Shown: positions 51,212 to 61,807, numbered from the stretch's first letter. The stretch: 64,000 nucleotides of DNA from Escherichia fergusonii ATCC 35469 (GCF_000026225.1 NC_011740.1:4524712-4588711), one strand, 5' to 3'. Translations and numbers: made by a program. The notes: generated by a model not told the origin, from the sequence alone.

Positions 51212-52879
51212 TTACTTCGCAATACGCTTGTACTTGATACGCTTCGGCTCCAGCGCGTCTGCGCCCAGCGTGCGTTTCTTGTACTCTTCGTACTCGGTAA
51301 AGTTACCTTCAAAGAACTCAACTTTACCTTCATCCTGGTAGTCCAGGATGTGCGTGGCGATACGGTCGAGGAACCAACGGTCGTGCGAGATAACCATCGC
51401 GCAGCCCGGGAACTCCAGCAGGGCGTTTTCCAGTGCGCGCAGGGTTTCGATATCCAGGTCGTTGGTTGGTTCGTCGAGCAGCAGCATGTTGCCGCCAACC
51501 TGCAGCAGCTTCGCCAGATGCAGACGACCACGCTCACCACCGGAGAGTTCGCCAACGCGTTTACCCTGATCAACCCCTTTAAAGTTAAAGCGGCCAACGT
51601 AGGCGCGGCTTGGCATCTCGGTGTTACCGATCTTCATGATATCCAGCCCGCCGGAAACTTCTTCCCAAACGGTTTTGCTGTTATCCATTGAGTCACGGAA
51701 CTGATCGACAGATGCCAGTTTCACCGTTTCACCTAAAGTGATGGTGCCGCTGTCTGGCTGTTCCTGACCAGAGATCATACGGAACAGGGTTGATTTACCC
51801 GCGCCGTTCGGACCGATGATCCCGACGATCGCCCCTTTAGGGATCGAGAAGCTCAGATCATCAATCAGCAGACGATCGCCGTAAGATTTACGCAGGTTGC
51901 TGACTTCCAACACTTTATCGCCCAGACGCGGTCCAGGTGGAATAAACAGTTCGTTGGTTTCGTTACGTTTCTGATATTCGGTGCTGTTCAGCTCTTCAAA
52001 GCGCGCCAGACGTGCTTTACCTTTCGACTGACGGCCTTTAGTTCCCTGACGTACCCACTCCAGCTCTTTCTCGATCGACTTACGACGCGCTGCTTCTTGT
52101 GAAGCTTCCTGCGCCAGACGCTGATCTTTCTGCTCCAGCCAGGAGGAGTAGTTACCTTCCCACGGAATACCTTCACCGCGGTCAAGTTCGAGGATCCAGC
52201 CTGCAACGTTATCGAGGAAGTAACGGTCGTGGGTAATTGCCACCACGGTGCCCTCGAAGTCGTGCAGGAAGCGTTCCAGCCATGCTACGGATTCGGCATC
52301 CAGGTGGTTGGTCGGTTCGTCGAGCAGCAGCATGTCTGGTTTTTCCAGCAGCAGGCGGCACAACGCCACGCGACGACGCTCACCACCGGAAAGGTTAGCG
52401 ATTTTCGCGTCCCAGTCCGGCAGACGCAGCGCATCAGCCGCACGCTCCAGCTGAACGTTCAGGTTATGACCGTCATGAGCCTGAATGATCTCTTCCAGAC
52501 GGCCTTGTTCAGCGGCCAGCTTGTCAAAATCGGCATCCGGATCGGCGTACAGCGCATAGACTTCATCCAGACGTTTCAGAGCGTTAACCACTTCAGAAAC
52601 CGCTTCTTCAATGGATTCACGCACGGTGTGTTCCGGGTTCAGCTGAGGTTCCTGTGGCAGGTAACCAATCTTGATGTCTGGCTGCGGACGCGCTTCACCT
52701 TCGATGTCTTTATCAATGCCCGCCATAATGCGCAGCAGGGTAGACTTACCCGCGCCGTTCAGACCCAGGACACCAATTTTTGCCCCAGGGAAGAAACTCA
52801 GAGAGATGTTTTTCAAAATATGACGTTTCGGCGGAACAACTTTGCCGACACGATGCATGGTATAAACGAATTGAGCCAC
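51212..52879 (-). CDS. ettA: Energy-dependent translational throttle EttA (ABC-F)
   Basis: A 555-residue ABC-F protein that binds the ribosomal E site and gates entry into elongation according to the ATP/ADP ratio. It has two ABC domains with Walker A GLNGAGKST and GPNGAGKST, signatures LSGGERRRVA and LSGGERGRLH, the arm domain in the first ABC, and the charged linker (about 240-320). No membrane domains. Formerly yjjK. Divergent from slt. Confidence 0.97.
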   Translation of the reverse strand: MAQFVYTMHRVGKVVPPKRHILKNISLSFFPGAKIGVLGLNGAGKSTLLRIMAGIDKDIEGEARPQPDIKIGYLPQEPQLNPEHTVRESIEEAVSEVVNALKRLDEVYALYADPDADFDKLAAEQGRLEEIIQAHDGHNLNVQLERAADALRLPDWDAKIANLSGGERRRVALCRLLLEKPDMLLLDEPTNHLDAESVAWLERFLHDFEGTVVAITHDRYFLDNVAGWILELDRGEGIPWEGNYSSWLEQKDQRLAQEASQEAARRKSIEKELEWVRQGTKGRQSKGKARLARFEELNSTEYQKRNETNELFIPPGPRLGDKVLEVSNLRKSYGDRLLIDDLSFSIPKGAIVGIIGPNGAGKSTLFRMISGQEQPDSGTITLGETVKLASVDQFRDSMDNSKTVWEEVSGGLDIMKIGNTEMPSRAYVGRFNFKGVDQGKRVGELSGGERGRLHLAKLLQVGGNMLLLDEPTNDLDIETLRALENALLEFPGCAMVISHDRWFLDRIATHILDYQDEGKVEFFEGNFTEYEEYKKRTLGADALEPKRIKYKRIAK

Positions 52880-53089
52880 GTTGGACTTCGCCTCTATGTT
52901 TATCGTGATGATGAGTTTTCAAAGGCGAAGTGTAGCCTGTTTCCTTATCTAATCCCAGCCGGTCGATCACCCTCGCAGTAAAAGTAAAAAAGTGTCCGTA
53001 ACGTGGCGTAAACGGCAATGACTGGTTAGCATAAATCTATTACGCGGCATGACGCTGTATTGATGTATTGACACTTAGAGGATGCGCTT

Positions 53090-55027
53090 GTGGAAAAAGC
53101 CAAACACGTTACCTGGCGGCTGTTGGCTGTCGGTGTCTGTCTGCTGACGGCCAGCAGCGTGGCGCGAGCCGACTCACTGGATGAGCAGCGTAGCCGTTAC
53201 GCGCAAATTAAGCAGGCCTGGGATAATCGACAAATGGATGTGGTCGAACAAATGATGCCTGGACTGAAGGATTATCCACTTTATCCCTATCTGGAATACC
53301 GCCAGATCACCGATGATCTGATGAATCAACCGGCGGTCACTGTCACTAACTTTGTTCGCGCTAACCCCACGCTTCCTCCCGCTCGCACGCTACAATCTCG
53401 TTTCGTCAATGAACTGGCGCGGCGTGAAGACTGGCGTGGTTTGTTAGCCTTTAGCCCGGAAAAGCCAGGAACTACCGAAGCGCAATGTAATTACTACTAT
53501 GCGAAATGGAACACCGGGCAGAGTGAAGAAGCCTGGCAAGGGGCGAAAGAGTTGTGGCTAACCGGCAAGAGCCAGCCTAACGCCTGTGACAAGTTATTTA
53601 GCGTCTGGCGTGCGTCAGGTAAACAAGATCCGCTGGCGTATTTAGAGCGTATCCGTCTGGCGATGAAAGCGGGTAACACAGGCCTGGTGACAGTACTGGC
53701 AGGGCAGATGCCTGCCGATTACCAGACTATCGCCTCGGCAATCATTTCACTGGCGAACAACCCTAATACAGTACTGACCTTCGCACGTACAACCGGCGCG
53801 ACCGATTTTACCCGTCAAATGGCGGCGGTGGCGTTTGCCAGCGTGGCGCGGCAGGATGCTGAAAATGCACGGCTGATGATCCCGTCGCTTGCCCAGGCAC
53901 AGCAGCTTAATGAAGATCAGATTCAGGAACTGCGCGATATCGTCGCCTGGCGTTTGATGGGCAACGATGTCACCGACGAGCAGGCGAAATGGCGCGATGA
54001 CGCCATTATGCGCTCGCAATCCACCTCGTTGATTGAACGCCGAGTACGGATGGCGCTTGGCACTGGCGATCGGCGTGGACTGAATACCTGGCTGGCGCGT
54101 TTGCCGATGGAAGCGAAAGAGAAAGATGAATGGCGTTACTGGCAGGCCGATTTATTGCTGGAACGCGGACGTGAAGCTGAAGCGAAAGAGATTCTGCATC
54201 AACTCATGCAACAGCGTGGTTTCTACCCAATGGTTGCTGCACAGCGCATCGGCGAAGAGTATGAGCTGAAGATTGATAAAGCGCCGCAGAATGTTGACAG
54301 CACCCTGACTCAGGGGCCGGAGATGGCGCGCGTGCGCGAGTTGATGTACTGGAATCTCGATAACACCGCGCGTAGCGAGTGGGCCAATCTGGTGAAGAGC
54401 AAGTCAAAAACAGAGCAGGCACAGCTGGCACGGTATGCTTTCAACAACCAATGGTGGGATCTCAGCGTTCAGGCGACGATCGCCGGGAAGTTGTGGGATC
54501 ATCTGGAAGAACGATTCCCGCTGGCCTACAACGATTTTTTCAAACGTTACACCAGCGGTAAGGAGATCCCGCAAAGCTATGCGATGGCGATTGCCCGTCA
54601 GGAGAGCGCCTGGAATCCGAAAGTGAAGTCACCGGTAGGGGCCAGCGGGCTGATGCAGATTATGCCTGGTACGGCGACCCATACGGTGAAGATGTTCTCT
54701 ATTCCTGGCTACAGCAGCCCTGGGCAATTGCTGGATCCGGAAACGAACATCAACATCGGCACCAGTTACCTGCAATATGTTTATCAGCAGTTTGGCAATA
54801 ACCGTATTTTCGCCTCAGCAGCTTATAACGCCGGACCTGGACGAGTGCGCACCTGGCTTGGCAACAGCGCTGGTCGAATCGACGCAGTGGCATTTGTCGA
54901 GAGTATTCCGTTCTCTGAGACGCGCGGTTATGTGAAGAACGTGCTGGCTTATGACGCTTACTACCGCTATTTCATGGGGGATAAACCAACGTTGATGAGC
55001 GCCACGGAATGGGGACGTCGTTACTGA
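53090..55027 (+). CDS. slt: Soluble lytic murein transglycosylase Slt70
   Basis: A 645-residue periplasmic enzyme that cleaves peptidoglycan glycans to 1,6-anhydro products. Signal peptide 1-27 ends VARA|D. The superhelical U and L domains (30-470) form a ring; the C-terminal lysozyme-like domain has the catalytic Glu in IARQESAW and GASGLMQIMPGTA, AYNAGPGR. GTG start. Complete. Confidence 0.98.
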   Translation: MEKAKHVTWRLLAVGVCLLTASSVARADSLDEQRSRYAQIKQAWDNRQMDVVEQMMPGLKDYPLYPYLEYRQITDDLMNQPAVTVTNFVRANPTLPPARTLQSRFVNELARREDWRGLLAFSPEKPGTTEAQCNYYYAKWNTGQSEEAWQGAKELWLTGKSQPNACDKLFSVWRASGKQDPLAYLERIRLAMKAGNTGLVTVLAGQMPADYQTIASAIISLANNPNTVLTFARTTGATDFTRQMAAVAFASVARQDAENARLMIPSLAQAQQLNEDQIQELRDIVAWRLMGNDVTDEQAKWRDDAIMRSQSTSLIERRVRMALGTGDRRGLNTWLARLPMEAKEKDEWRYWQADLLLERGREAEAKEILHQLMQQRGFYPMVAAQRIGEEYELKIDKAPQNVDSTLTQGPEMARVRELMYWNLDNTARSEWANLVKSKSKTEQAQLARYAFNNQWWDLSVQATIAGKLWDHLEERFPLAYNDFFKRYTSGKEIPQSYAMAIARQESAWNPKVKSPVGASGLMQIMPGTATHTVKMFSIPGYSSPGQLLDPETNINIGTSYLQYVYQQFGNNRIFASAAYNAGPGRVRTWLGNSAGRIDAVAFVESIPFSETRGYVKNVLAYDAYYRYFMGDKPTLMSATEWGRRY

Positions 55028-55051
55028 TCCGCACGTTTATGATATGCTATC

Positions 55052-55069
55052 GTACTCTTTAGCGAGTAC
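55052..55069 (+). promoter_or_regulatory. Trp repressor operator of trpR
   Basis: GTACTCTTTAGCGAGTAC, the known TrpR autoregulatory operator. It overlaps the trpR promoter. A GGGGGAG / CTTCCCC hairpin follows in the leader (55074-55096). Confidence 0.92.
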
Positions 55070-55116
55070 AACCGGGGGAGGCATTTTGCTTCCCCCGCTA
55101 ACAATGGCGACATATT

Positions 55117-55443
55117 ATGGCCCAACAATCACCCTATTCAGCAGCGATGGCAGAACAGCGTCACCAGGAGTGGTTACGTTTTGTCGACCTGCTTAAGAAT
55201 GCCTACCAAAACGATCTCCATTTACCGTTGTTAAACCTGATGCTGACGCCAGATGAGCGCGAAGCGTTGGGGACTCGCGTGCGTATTGTCGAAGAGCTGT
55301 TGCGCGGCGAAATGAGCCAGCGTGAGTTGAAAAATGAACTCGGCGCTGGCATCGCGACGATTACGCGTGGATCTAACAGTCTGAAAGCCGCGCCTGTCGA
55401 GCTGCGCCAGTGGCTGGAAGAGGTGTTGCTGAAAGATCACTGA
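55117..55443 (+). CDS. trpR: Trp operon repressor
   Basis: A 108-residue dimeric repressor that binds DNA when loaded with tryptophan, controlling trp, aroH, mtr and itself. The helix-turn-helix [23 protein letters not shown] (about 68-90) is intact. Its end overlaps the convergent yjjX stop by 7 bases. Confidence 0.98.
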
Positions 55444-55952
55444 TACACGGAATTATGAAACGGACTCAGCGCCAGGATCACCGCCTGGTGATAGACGCTG
55501 GCGCGAGTGAGCTTCCCGGCGGTAAATACGCCGATTGCACCTTCTTTACGGCCAATTTCATCAATGCCGGTATAACGCGACATCACGGGGCCGAGCGCCT
55601 CGCCTTCACGCACTTTCTCCAGAATCACCTCAGGCAACGGCAAAGTTGCCGAACGCGCTTCGCCACGCTGGCTGGCGTTTTCAATCACCACCCAACTGAA
55701 GGTGCTGTCGCCATCAATCCCCGCTTCAATCGCCACCCAAAAATCAGCCTCTGGATGTAAACAGCGAGCATTTGCCACCCGATTTCGTGCGCCAGCGCGC
55801 GTTTCCTCACTGCCAAAGGGCTGTTCCGGTACACCGCTCTCGACGGCAACGGATGCAATATGGCAGGATCCTTCGCCGAAGATCTCGTGAAATGCCTGCA
55901 GAATGGCCTGAATTTTAGCGGGATTGGTGGTCGCACAGACAACTTGGTGCAT
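55437..55952 (-). CDS. yjjX: Inosine/xanthosine triphosphatase YjjX
   Basis: A 171-residue house-cleaning NTPase that hydrolyses ITP and XTP and has also been linked to oxidative stress. The start [17 protein letters not shown] at 55952 follows K-12; a start at 55961 adds three residues. Conserved motifs [10 protein letters not shown] and [17 protein letters not shown] are present. Divergent from gpmB. Confidence 0.95.
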
Positions 55953-56003
55953 AATCAGCATTACTCAGAAAATTAACGTTACAGCAGTATACGGAAAAAA
56001 AGC

Positions 56004-56651
56004 ATGTTACAGGTATACCTAGTCCGCCACGGTGAAACGCAGTGGAACGCCGAGCGACGTATTCAGGGCCAGTCTGACAGCCCGCTGACTGCCAAAGGTG
56101 AGCAACAGGCGATGCAGGTGGCGACCCGTGCCAAAGAGCTTGGCATTACGCATATCATCAGTAGCGATTTAGGGCGCACCCGCCGCACGGCGGAAATCAT
56201 CGCCCAGGCCTGCGGCTGCGATATTCTCCTTGATCCTCGTCTGCGTGAATTAAATATGGGTGTACTGGAAACAAGAAATATCGATTCACTCACCGAAGAA
56301 GAAGAAAACTGGCGTCGCCAGCTGGTCAATGGCACCAAGGATGGCCGGATCCCACAAGGGGAATCAATGCTGGAATTAAGTGAGCGTATGCATTCCGCAC
56401 TGGCGTCTTGCCTGGAGCTGCCGCAGGGAAGCCGACCTTTACTGGTGAGTCATGGTATCGCGTTGGGATGTCTGGTGAGTACCATTCTGGGTTTACCTGC
56501 ATGGGCAGAGCGTCGCTTACGTCTGCGTAACTGTTCTATTTCGCGCGTGGACTATCAGGAAAGCCAGTGGCTGGCGTCAGGTTGGGTAGTAGAAACCGCA
56601 GGGGACGTCTCACATCTGGATGCCCCTGCGTTAGATGAGTTACAGCGTTAA
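56004..56651 (+). CDS. gpmB: Phosphoglycerate mutase-like phosphatase GpmB
   Basis: A 215-residue histidine phosphatase. The RHGET motif (residues 8-12) carries the catalytic His; the second His is in LVSHGIALG. Named for similarity to cofactor-dependent phosphoglycerate mutase, but a mutase role in E. coli is doubtful. Its 3' end overlaps the convergent rob end by 4 bases. Confidence 0.95.
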   Translation: MLQVYLVRHGETQWNAERRIQGQSDSPLTAKGEQQAMQVATRAKELGITHIISSDLGRTRRTAEIIAQACGCDILLDPRLRELNMGVLETRNIDSLTEEEENWRRQLVNGTKDGRIPQGESMLELSERMHSALASCLELPQGSRPLLVSHGIALGCLVSTILGLPAWAERRLRLRNCSISRVDYQESQWLASGWVVETAGDVSHLDAPALDELQR

Positions 56652-57517
56652 CGACGGACAGGAATCAGCAATTCGCAGCGTAGATTCATCGGGCGATCCC
56701 CCGCTTTGGCATCTTCTGCCGGGTAGTATCGCTCAATATCCTGACCTTTACGGCGCGTGAGATTCAGTGTAGGCATACAAGTGCCGTAAACCGTCAGGAT
56801 AAATTCCTGTACGCCTGTTCCCAGACCTTCGTAGGTAAACATTACATATTCGCCGCCCTGCAACAGTACCGGATACCCCGCCTGCACATAGCCGTTTGCT
56901 TGATCCTGAGGCAAAGCAGTGGTGTAAAACACTTCCTGTTCGTCATCTCTCTCCTGGCTTGGACGCGTTTCGTTCAGACCGTAAAGCACTGGCGGAATCG
57001 CCGGAGCATTACCCAGGAAATCGTGCCAGAACTGATAGCGCATTTCGTGGCGGAAATCGGAGATTTCTTCCAGCGAGCAGGAGTAACTTTGCGTGACGCC
57101 GATCAGTGGCGTGTCATCCAGCGTCACAAATTTGTGCTCTGGCATGGTGAATTCACCTAAACGCAGCGGTGGGCGAATACCAAACGCACTCCATTCTGGA
57201 GAACGACGATACAGCGCAGGAGTCTGGGCAAACTGCTTCTTGAATGCGCGGGTAAAAGTTTGTTGAGAGTCGAAACGGTATTGCAGTGCGATGTCCAGAA
57301 TCGGACGTGCAGTCAGGCGAAGCGCAACAGCAGATTTCGATAAACGACGGGCACGGATATACGCGCCAATCGCATGGCCCGTGACATCCTTAAACATTCT
57401 TTGCAGATGCCACTTGGAATAACCTGCTTTCGCCGCCACATTATCGAGTGACAACGGTTGATCCAGGTGACCTTCCAGCCAAATTAAGAGGTCGCGAATA
57501 ATGCCGGCCTGATCCAT
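56648..57517 (-). CDS. rob: Transcriptional regulator Rob
   Basis: A 289-residue AraC/XylS activator of the mar/sox/rob regulon, giving resistance to drugs, solvents and bile. Two HTHs lie in the N-terminal 110 residues (SLDNVAAKAGYSKWHLQRMFKDVTGHAIGAYI, ILDIALQYRFDSQQTFTRAFKKQF). The C-terminal GyrI-like domain binds effectors such as bile salts. Divergent from creA. Confidence 0.98.
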   Translation of the reverse strand: MDQAGIIRDLLIWLEGHLDQPLSLDNVAAKAGYSKWHLQRMFKDVTGHAIGAYIRARRLSKSAVALRLTARPILDIALQYRFDSQQTFTRAFKKQFAQTPALYRRSPEWSAFGIRPPLRLGEFTMPEHKFVTLDDTPLIGVTQSYSCSLEEISDFRHEMRYQFWHDFLGNAPAIPPVLYGLNETRPSQERDDEQEVFYTTALPQDQANGYVQAGYPVLLQGGEYVMFTYEGLGTGVQEFILTVYGTCMPTLNLTRRKGQDIERYYPAEDAKAGDRPMNLRCELLIPVRR

Positions 57518-57727
57518 AAAATATCCTCATCCTTTAAACAACGAGTACCTGACATCAGGTAAATGGATAATAGCATTTTTTGCTATTTTAGCATTCAGTG
57601 TTTTTTTTGCTTTTAAATGCTCTTGCTGATTCATCACAAGATAATTCTGGTAATTATGTGATCTATAAAAAATTTCTTTTAAAATGGCGTGAATTTATTC
57701 ATTCAGATTTTTAGAGATGGTAACAAT

Positions 57728-58201
57728 ATGAAATATAAGCATTTAATCATGGCGTCTTTGCTGGCTTTTATCGGCCACGCAGCACATGCAGAACAAATTG
57801 GTTCAGTTGATACAGTGTTCAAGATGATCGGCCCGGATCACAAAATTGTTGTCGAGGCGTTTGATGATCCGGAAGTGAAAAATGTCACTTGCTATGTCAG
57901 TCGGGCGAAAACAGGGGGAATTAAGGGAGGGCTGGGGCTGGCGGAAGATACATCTGATGCAGCAATCTCCTGCCAGCAGGTCGGGCCGATTGAGTTGAGC
58001 GACAGAATTAAAAACGGCAAAGCCCAGGGCGAGGTAGTGTTTAAGAAACGCACATCGTTACTGTTTAAATCCTTACAGGTGGTGCGTTTCTATGACGCCA
58101 AACGTAATGCGCTAGCTTATCTGGCCTACTCCGACAAAGTGGTCGATGGCTCACCAAAAAATGCGATTAGCGCAGTACCTGTGATGCCGTGGCGGCAATA
58201 A
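57728..58201 (+). CDS. creA: Periplasmic protein CreA
   Basis: A 157-residue secreted protein. Signal peptide 1-21 ends AHA|E. It has a CreA domain with two conserved cysteines (VTCYVS, ISCQQ) likely in a disulfide. First gene of creABCD; function unknown. Confidence 0.96.
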   Translation: MKYKHLIMASLLAFIGHAAHAEQIGSVDTVFKMIGPDHKIVVEAFDDPEVKNVTCYVSRAKTGGIKGGLGLAEDTSDAAISCQQVGPIELSDRIKNGKAQGEVVFKKRTSLLFKSLQVVRFYDAKRNALAYLAYSDKVVDGSPKNAISAVPVMPWRQ

Positions 58202-58213
58202 GCGAGTAATGCG

Positions 58214-58903
58214 ATGCAACAAGTCCGGGTCTGGTTAGTGGAAGATGAGCAAGGGATCGCCGACACGTTGATCTACATGCTTACTCAAGAAGGATTTCTT
58301 GTTGAGGCTTTTGAGCGGGGATTGCCTGCTCTGGAAAAAGCGCATTTTCAAGTGCCGGATGTCGCTATTCTCGATGTTGGTTTGCCCGATATCAGTGGAT
58401 TTGAGTTATGCCGTCAGCTGCTGGAGCGCCATCCGGCGCTGCCCATTCTTTTCCTGACCGCCCGTAGTGATGAAGTGGATCGCCTGCTGGGGCTGGAAAT
58501 CGGTGCCGATGATTATGTTGCAAAACCATTCTCACCCCGCGAAGTCTGCGCCAGAGTGCGAACGCTGCTGCGGCGGGTAAAGAAATTTTCTGCACCTTCG
58601 CCTGTTATCCGCTGTGGTCAGTTTGAGCTGAACGAACCCGCTGCACAGATAAGCTGGTGTGATACTCCATTGCAGCTCACGCGCTATGAATTTTTACTGT
58701 TAAAAACACTGATTATGTCGCCAGGCCGTGTCTGGTCACGCCAGCAGTTGATGGATAAAGTCTGGGCGGATGCACAGGATACTTTTGACCGAACGGTAGA
58801 TACCCATATTAAAACGCTACGCGCTAAGTTACGGGCAATTAACCCGGCACTTTCACCAATCAATACACATCGCGGAATGGGATACAGTCTGGGGAGCGCC
58901 TGA
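58214..58903 (+). CDS. creB: Response regulator CreB
   Basis: A 229-residue OmpR-type regulator. Receiver phospho-Asp in VAILDVGLPD (about 55), Thr in FLTARS and Lys in YVAKPFSP; the winged helix is C-terminal (RTVDTHIKTLRAKL). It binds TTCAC-N6-TTCAC tags and activates creD and carbon metabolism genes in minimal medium. Overlaps creC by one base. Confidence 0.97.
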   Translation: MQQVRVWLVEDEQGIADTLIYMLTQEGFLVEAFERGLPALEKAHFQVPDVAILDVGLPDISGFELCRQLLERHPALPILFLTARSDEVDRLLGLEIGADDYVAKPFSPREVCARVRTLLRRVKKFSAPSPVIRCGQFELNEPAAQISWCDTPLQLTRYEFLLLKTLIMSPGRVWSRQQLMDKVWADAQDTFDRTVDTHIKTLRAKLRAINPALSPINTHRGMGYSLGSA

Positions 58904-60327
58904 TGCGCATTGGAATGCGATTGCTGCTTGGCTACTTTCTCATTGTTGCCGTTGCCGCGTGGTTTGTGTTGTCGATTTTCGTTCAGGAAATAAAACCTGG
59001 CGTGCGGCGGGCTACCGAAGGAACACTGATAGATACCGCCACACTTCTGGCAGCACTTGCGAAAGAGGATATTCTTTCCGGTGATCCGGCACATGGGCAG
59101 CTGGCACAGGCTTTTACCCAACTGCAGGATCGTCCGTTTCGCGCCAGTATTGATGGTATCAACAAGGTACGTAATGAGTACCATGTTTATATGACCGATG
59201 CACAAGGTCGTGTGTTATTTGATTCTGCCCGTAAAGCGCAAGGTGAGGATTATTCCCGCTGGAATGATGTCTGGCTGACGTTGCGAGGGCAATACGGCGC
59301 GCGTAGCACCCTGCAAAATCCTGCTAATCCCGAAAGTTCAGTGATGTATGTCGCCGCACCTGTTATGGATGGTACGCGGCTCATTGGTGTACTGAGTGTA
59401 GGCAAGCCAAACGCGGCAATGGCGCCTGTCATTAAGCGCAGCGAGCGCCGCATCCTCTGGGCGAGTGCACTATTACTGGGGATTGCGCTGGTGATAGGGG
59501 GCGCGATGATCTGGTGGATAAATCGCTCAATTGCCCGGCTGACAAATTATGCTGACTCTATTACTGAAAATAATCCCGTGCCTTTACCGGAATTAGGCAG
59601 TAGTGAATTGCGAAAACTGGCACAGGCACTGGAAAGCATGCGCGTGAAGCTGGAGGGGAAAAACTATATTGAACAATATGTTTATGCATTAACACATGAG
59701 CTAAAAAGTCCGCTGGCAGCCATTCGTGGCGCGGCAGAAATTTTGCGTGAAGGGCCACCACCAGAAATAGTGACTCGCTTTACAGAAAACATTCTGACGC
59801 AAAATGCCAGAATGCAGACGTTGGTGGAGACCTTACTGCGTCAGGCACGGCTGGAAAATCGGCAGGAGGTGACTTTTTCCCCGGTCAATGTCGATGCTCT
59901 GTTTAAGCAAGTTACTGAGGCGCGTGCGGTGCAACTGGCGGCGAAGAAAATCACTTTAGAAATACTTCCATCTGATTATTGGGTGTTAGCAGACCCCGCT
60001 TTGCTGGAGCAGGCAACGGGGAATTTGCTGGATAATGCTATCGATTTTACGCCAGAAAACGGCACTATCATTCTTAGCGCTTTCGCCCAGGAAAATAGTG
60101 TGACATTGAATATACAAGATACGGGGTACGGCATTCCTGACTACGCATTGCCCCGTATTTTCGAGCGTTTCTACTCATTACCGCGTGAAAATGGCCTGAA
60201 AAGTAGTGGGTTGGGGCTGGCATTTGTCAGAGAGGTTGCCCGCTTACTGAAAGGTGATGTCACTCTGCAAAATGTGGCTGAAGGTGGCGTACTGGCTTCG
60301 TTATCACTTCACCGTTACTTCACATAA
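58903..60327 (+). CDS. creC: Sensor histidine kinase CreC
   Basis: A 474-residue membrane kinase (formerly PhoM). TM1 about 6-27 and TM2 about 186-206 flank a periplasmic sensor domain; a HAMP follows; the H box is in THELKSPLAAIRGAAE, the N box in GNLLDNAIDFTPENG, and G boxes in DTGYGIP and SSGLGLAFV. Phosphorylates CreB. The ATG overlaps the creB stop. Confidence 0.97.
   Translation: MRIGMRLLLGYFLIVAVAAWFVLSIFVQEIKPGVRRATEGTLIDTATLLAALAKEDILSGDPAHGQLAQAFTQLQDRPFRASIDGINKVRNEYHVYMTDAQGRVLFDSARKAQGEDYSRWNDVWLTLRGQYGARSTLQNPANPESSVMYVAAPVMDGTRLIGVLSVGKPNAAMAPVIKRSERRILWASALLLGIALVIGGAMIWWINRSIARLTNYADSITENNPVPLPELGSSELRKLAQALESMRVKLEGKNYIEQYVYALTHELKSPLAAIRGAAEILREGPPPEIVTRFTENILTQNARMQTLVETLLRQARLENRQEVTFSPVNVDALFKQVTEARAVQLAAKKITLEILPSDYWVLADPALLEQATGNLLDNAIDFTPENGTIILSAFAQENSVTLNIQDTGYGIPDYALPRIFERFYSLPRENGLKSSGLGLAFVREVARLLKGDVTLQNVAEGGVLASLSLHRYFT
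60308..60323 (+). promoter_or_regulatory. CreB box (cre tag) upstream of creD
   Basis: TTCAC-CGTTAC-TTCAC direct repeat at the end of creC, 62 bases before creD. This is the published CreB recognition pattern. Confidence 0.9.
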
Positions 60328-60384
60328 CTTCAAATTCTCTGCACATAACCTTTTTATTCTGCAAGCCTTGCAAAGGAGAAGGTT

Positions 60385-61743
60385 ATGTTGAGATCCCCAT
60401 TGTTGTGGAAAATTGTCACGTTAAGTGGCGCTATTTTGTTGTTACTGATTCCGTTGTCGATGATCCGCCTGGTGGTCACTGAACGAGCCCATTACCTGAG
60501 TAATGTTGAAGATTCGATTCGACAAAGTACCAGTGGTTCGCAAAAAGTTGTTGGTCCGCTCATCGCGATTCCGGTTACAGAGTTGTACACCGTACTTGAG
60601 GATGACAAAGAGGTTGAACGCAAGCGTAGTTTTATACATTTCTGGTTACCTGAATCGTTGATGGTTGATGGCAATCAGAATGTTGAAGAACGCAAAATTG
60701 GTATTTATTCCGGGCAAGTATGGCACAGCGATTTATCGATGAAAGCAGACTTTGACACGGCGCGGTTAAGTGAACTGAATAAACCCAATATTACTCTTGG
60801 AAGACCATTTATTGTGGTTGGTGTGGGCGATGCCAGGGGAATAGGCCTTGTTAAAGCACCGCAGATCAATGGTAATACCTTGAGTGTTGAACCTGGCACT
60901 GGATTGCAGGATCACTCGTCTGGCGTACATATTCCGTTGCCAGAGGGGTTTTCGCTTGATGAGAACCTCAGTTTGGCAATGTCGTTGAGCCTGAGTGGAA
61001 CGGGCAGTTTCTCCGTTGTGCCTACCGGGCGCAATAGTGAAATGACGCTAACCAGCAACTGGCCACACCCCAGTTTTTTAGGCGATTTTTTACCTTCACA
61101 ACGTGAAGTCAGTGCATCAGGATTCCACGTACAATGGCAAAGTAGTTGGTTTGCCAATAATCTGGGGGAGCGTTTATCAAAAGCCGATAAAATTCAATGG
61201 CTTCAATTACCGTCATTTAGTGTTGCCGTCGCAACACCTGCAGATCAATATCAGCTAACTGACCGGGCAACAAAATATGCCATTTTGTTGATTTCTCTTA
61301 CCTTTATGGCTTTTTTCGTATTCGAAACCACAACGGAACAGCGATTGCACCCGATGCAATATCTGTTGGTTGGTTTGTCGTTAGTCATGTTCTATCTGCT
61401 GTTGCTGGCGTTAGCAGAACATATTGGATTTACTCTGGCGTGGGTTGTCGCAAGCCTGGTCGGAGCATTGATGAATGGCGTTTATCTTCAGGCAGTGCTG
61501 AAAGGTTGGCGCGTTAGTCTGGTATTTACACTGGCGCTATTAATGCTCGATGGTGTTATGTGGGCGCTATTACGTTCTGAAGACAGTGCGTTATTGCTCG
61601 GAACCAGCGTACTGTTATTAGCCTTAGGGGGGATGATGTTTGTAACACGGCATATCGACTGGTATGCACTTTCTCTGCCCAAAATGAAGAATGCGAAAAT
61701 CGCACACACAGATATGAGCGATGAATTACGGATCTGGAAATAG
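60385..61743 (+). CDS. creD: Inner membrane protein CreD
   Basis: A 452-residue protein. One N-terminal membrane segment (about 12-28), a large periplasmic domain (30-300), then five C-terminal segments. Strongly induced by CreBC; its overproduction confers colicin E2 tolerance and changes envelope behaviour. GGAGAAGG precedes the ATG. Confidence 0.96.
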   Translation: MLRSPLLWKIVTLSGAILLLLIPLSMIRLVVTERAHYLSNVEDSIRQSTSGSQKVVGPLIAIPVTELYTVLEDDKEVERKRSFIHFWLPESLMVDGNQNVEERKIGIYSGQVWHSDLSMKADFDTARLSELNKPNITLGRPFIVVGVGDARGIGLVKAPQINGNTLSVEPGTGLQDHSSGVHIPLPEGFSLDENLSLAMSLSLSGTGSFSVVPTGRNSEMTLTSNWPHPSFLGDFLPSQREVSASGFHVQWQSSWFANNLGERLSKADKIQWLQLPSFSVAVATPADQYQLTDRATKYAILLISLTFMAFFVFETTTEQRLHPMQYLLVGLSLVMFYLLLLALAEHIGFTLAWVVASLVGALMNGVYLQAVLKGWRVSLVFTLALLMLDGVMWALLRSEDSALLLGTSVLLLALGGMMFVTRHIDWYALSLPKMKNAKIAHTDMSDELRIWK

Positions 61744-61760
61744 ATTTTTTCAGGCAATAA

Positions 61761-61787
61761 AAAACGGCGCCGGGAGCGCCGTTTTTA
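61761..61787. terminator. Bidirectional creD/arcA terminator
   Basis: Stem ACGGCGC / GCGCCGT with A tract on one side and T tract on the other, between convergent creD and arcA. Confidence 0.9.
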
Positions 61788-61807
61788 CTGATTCAAAAGG
61801 AAGGTCA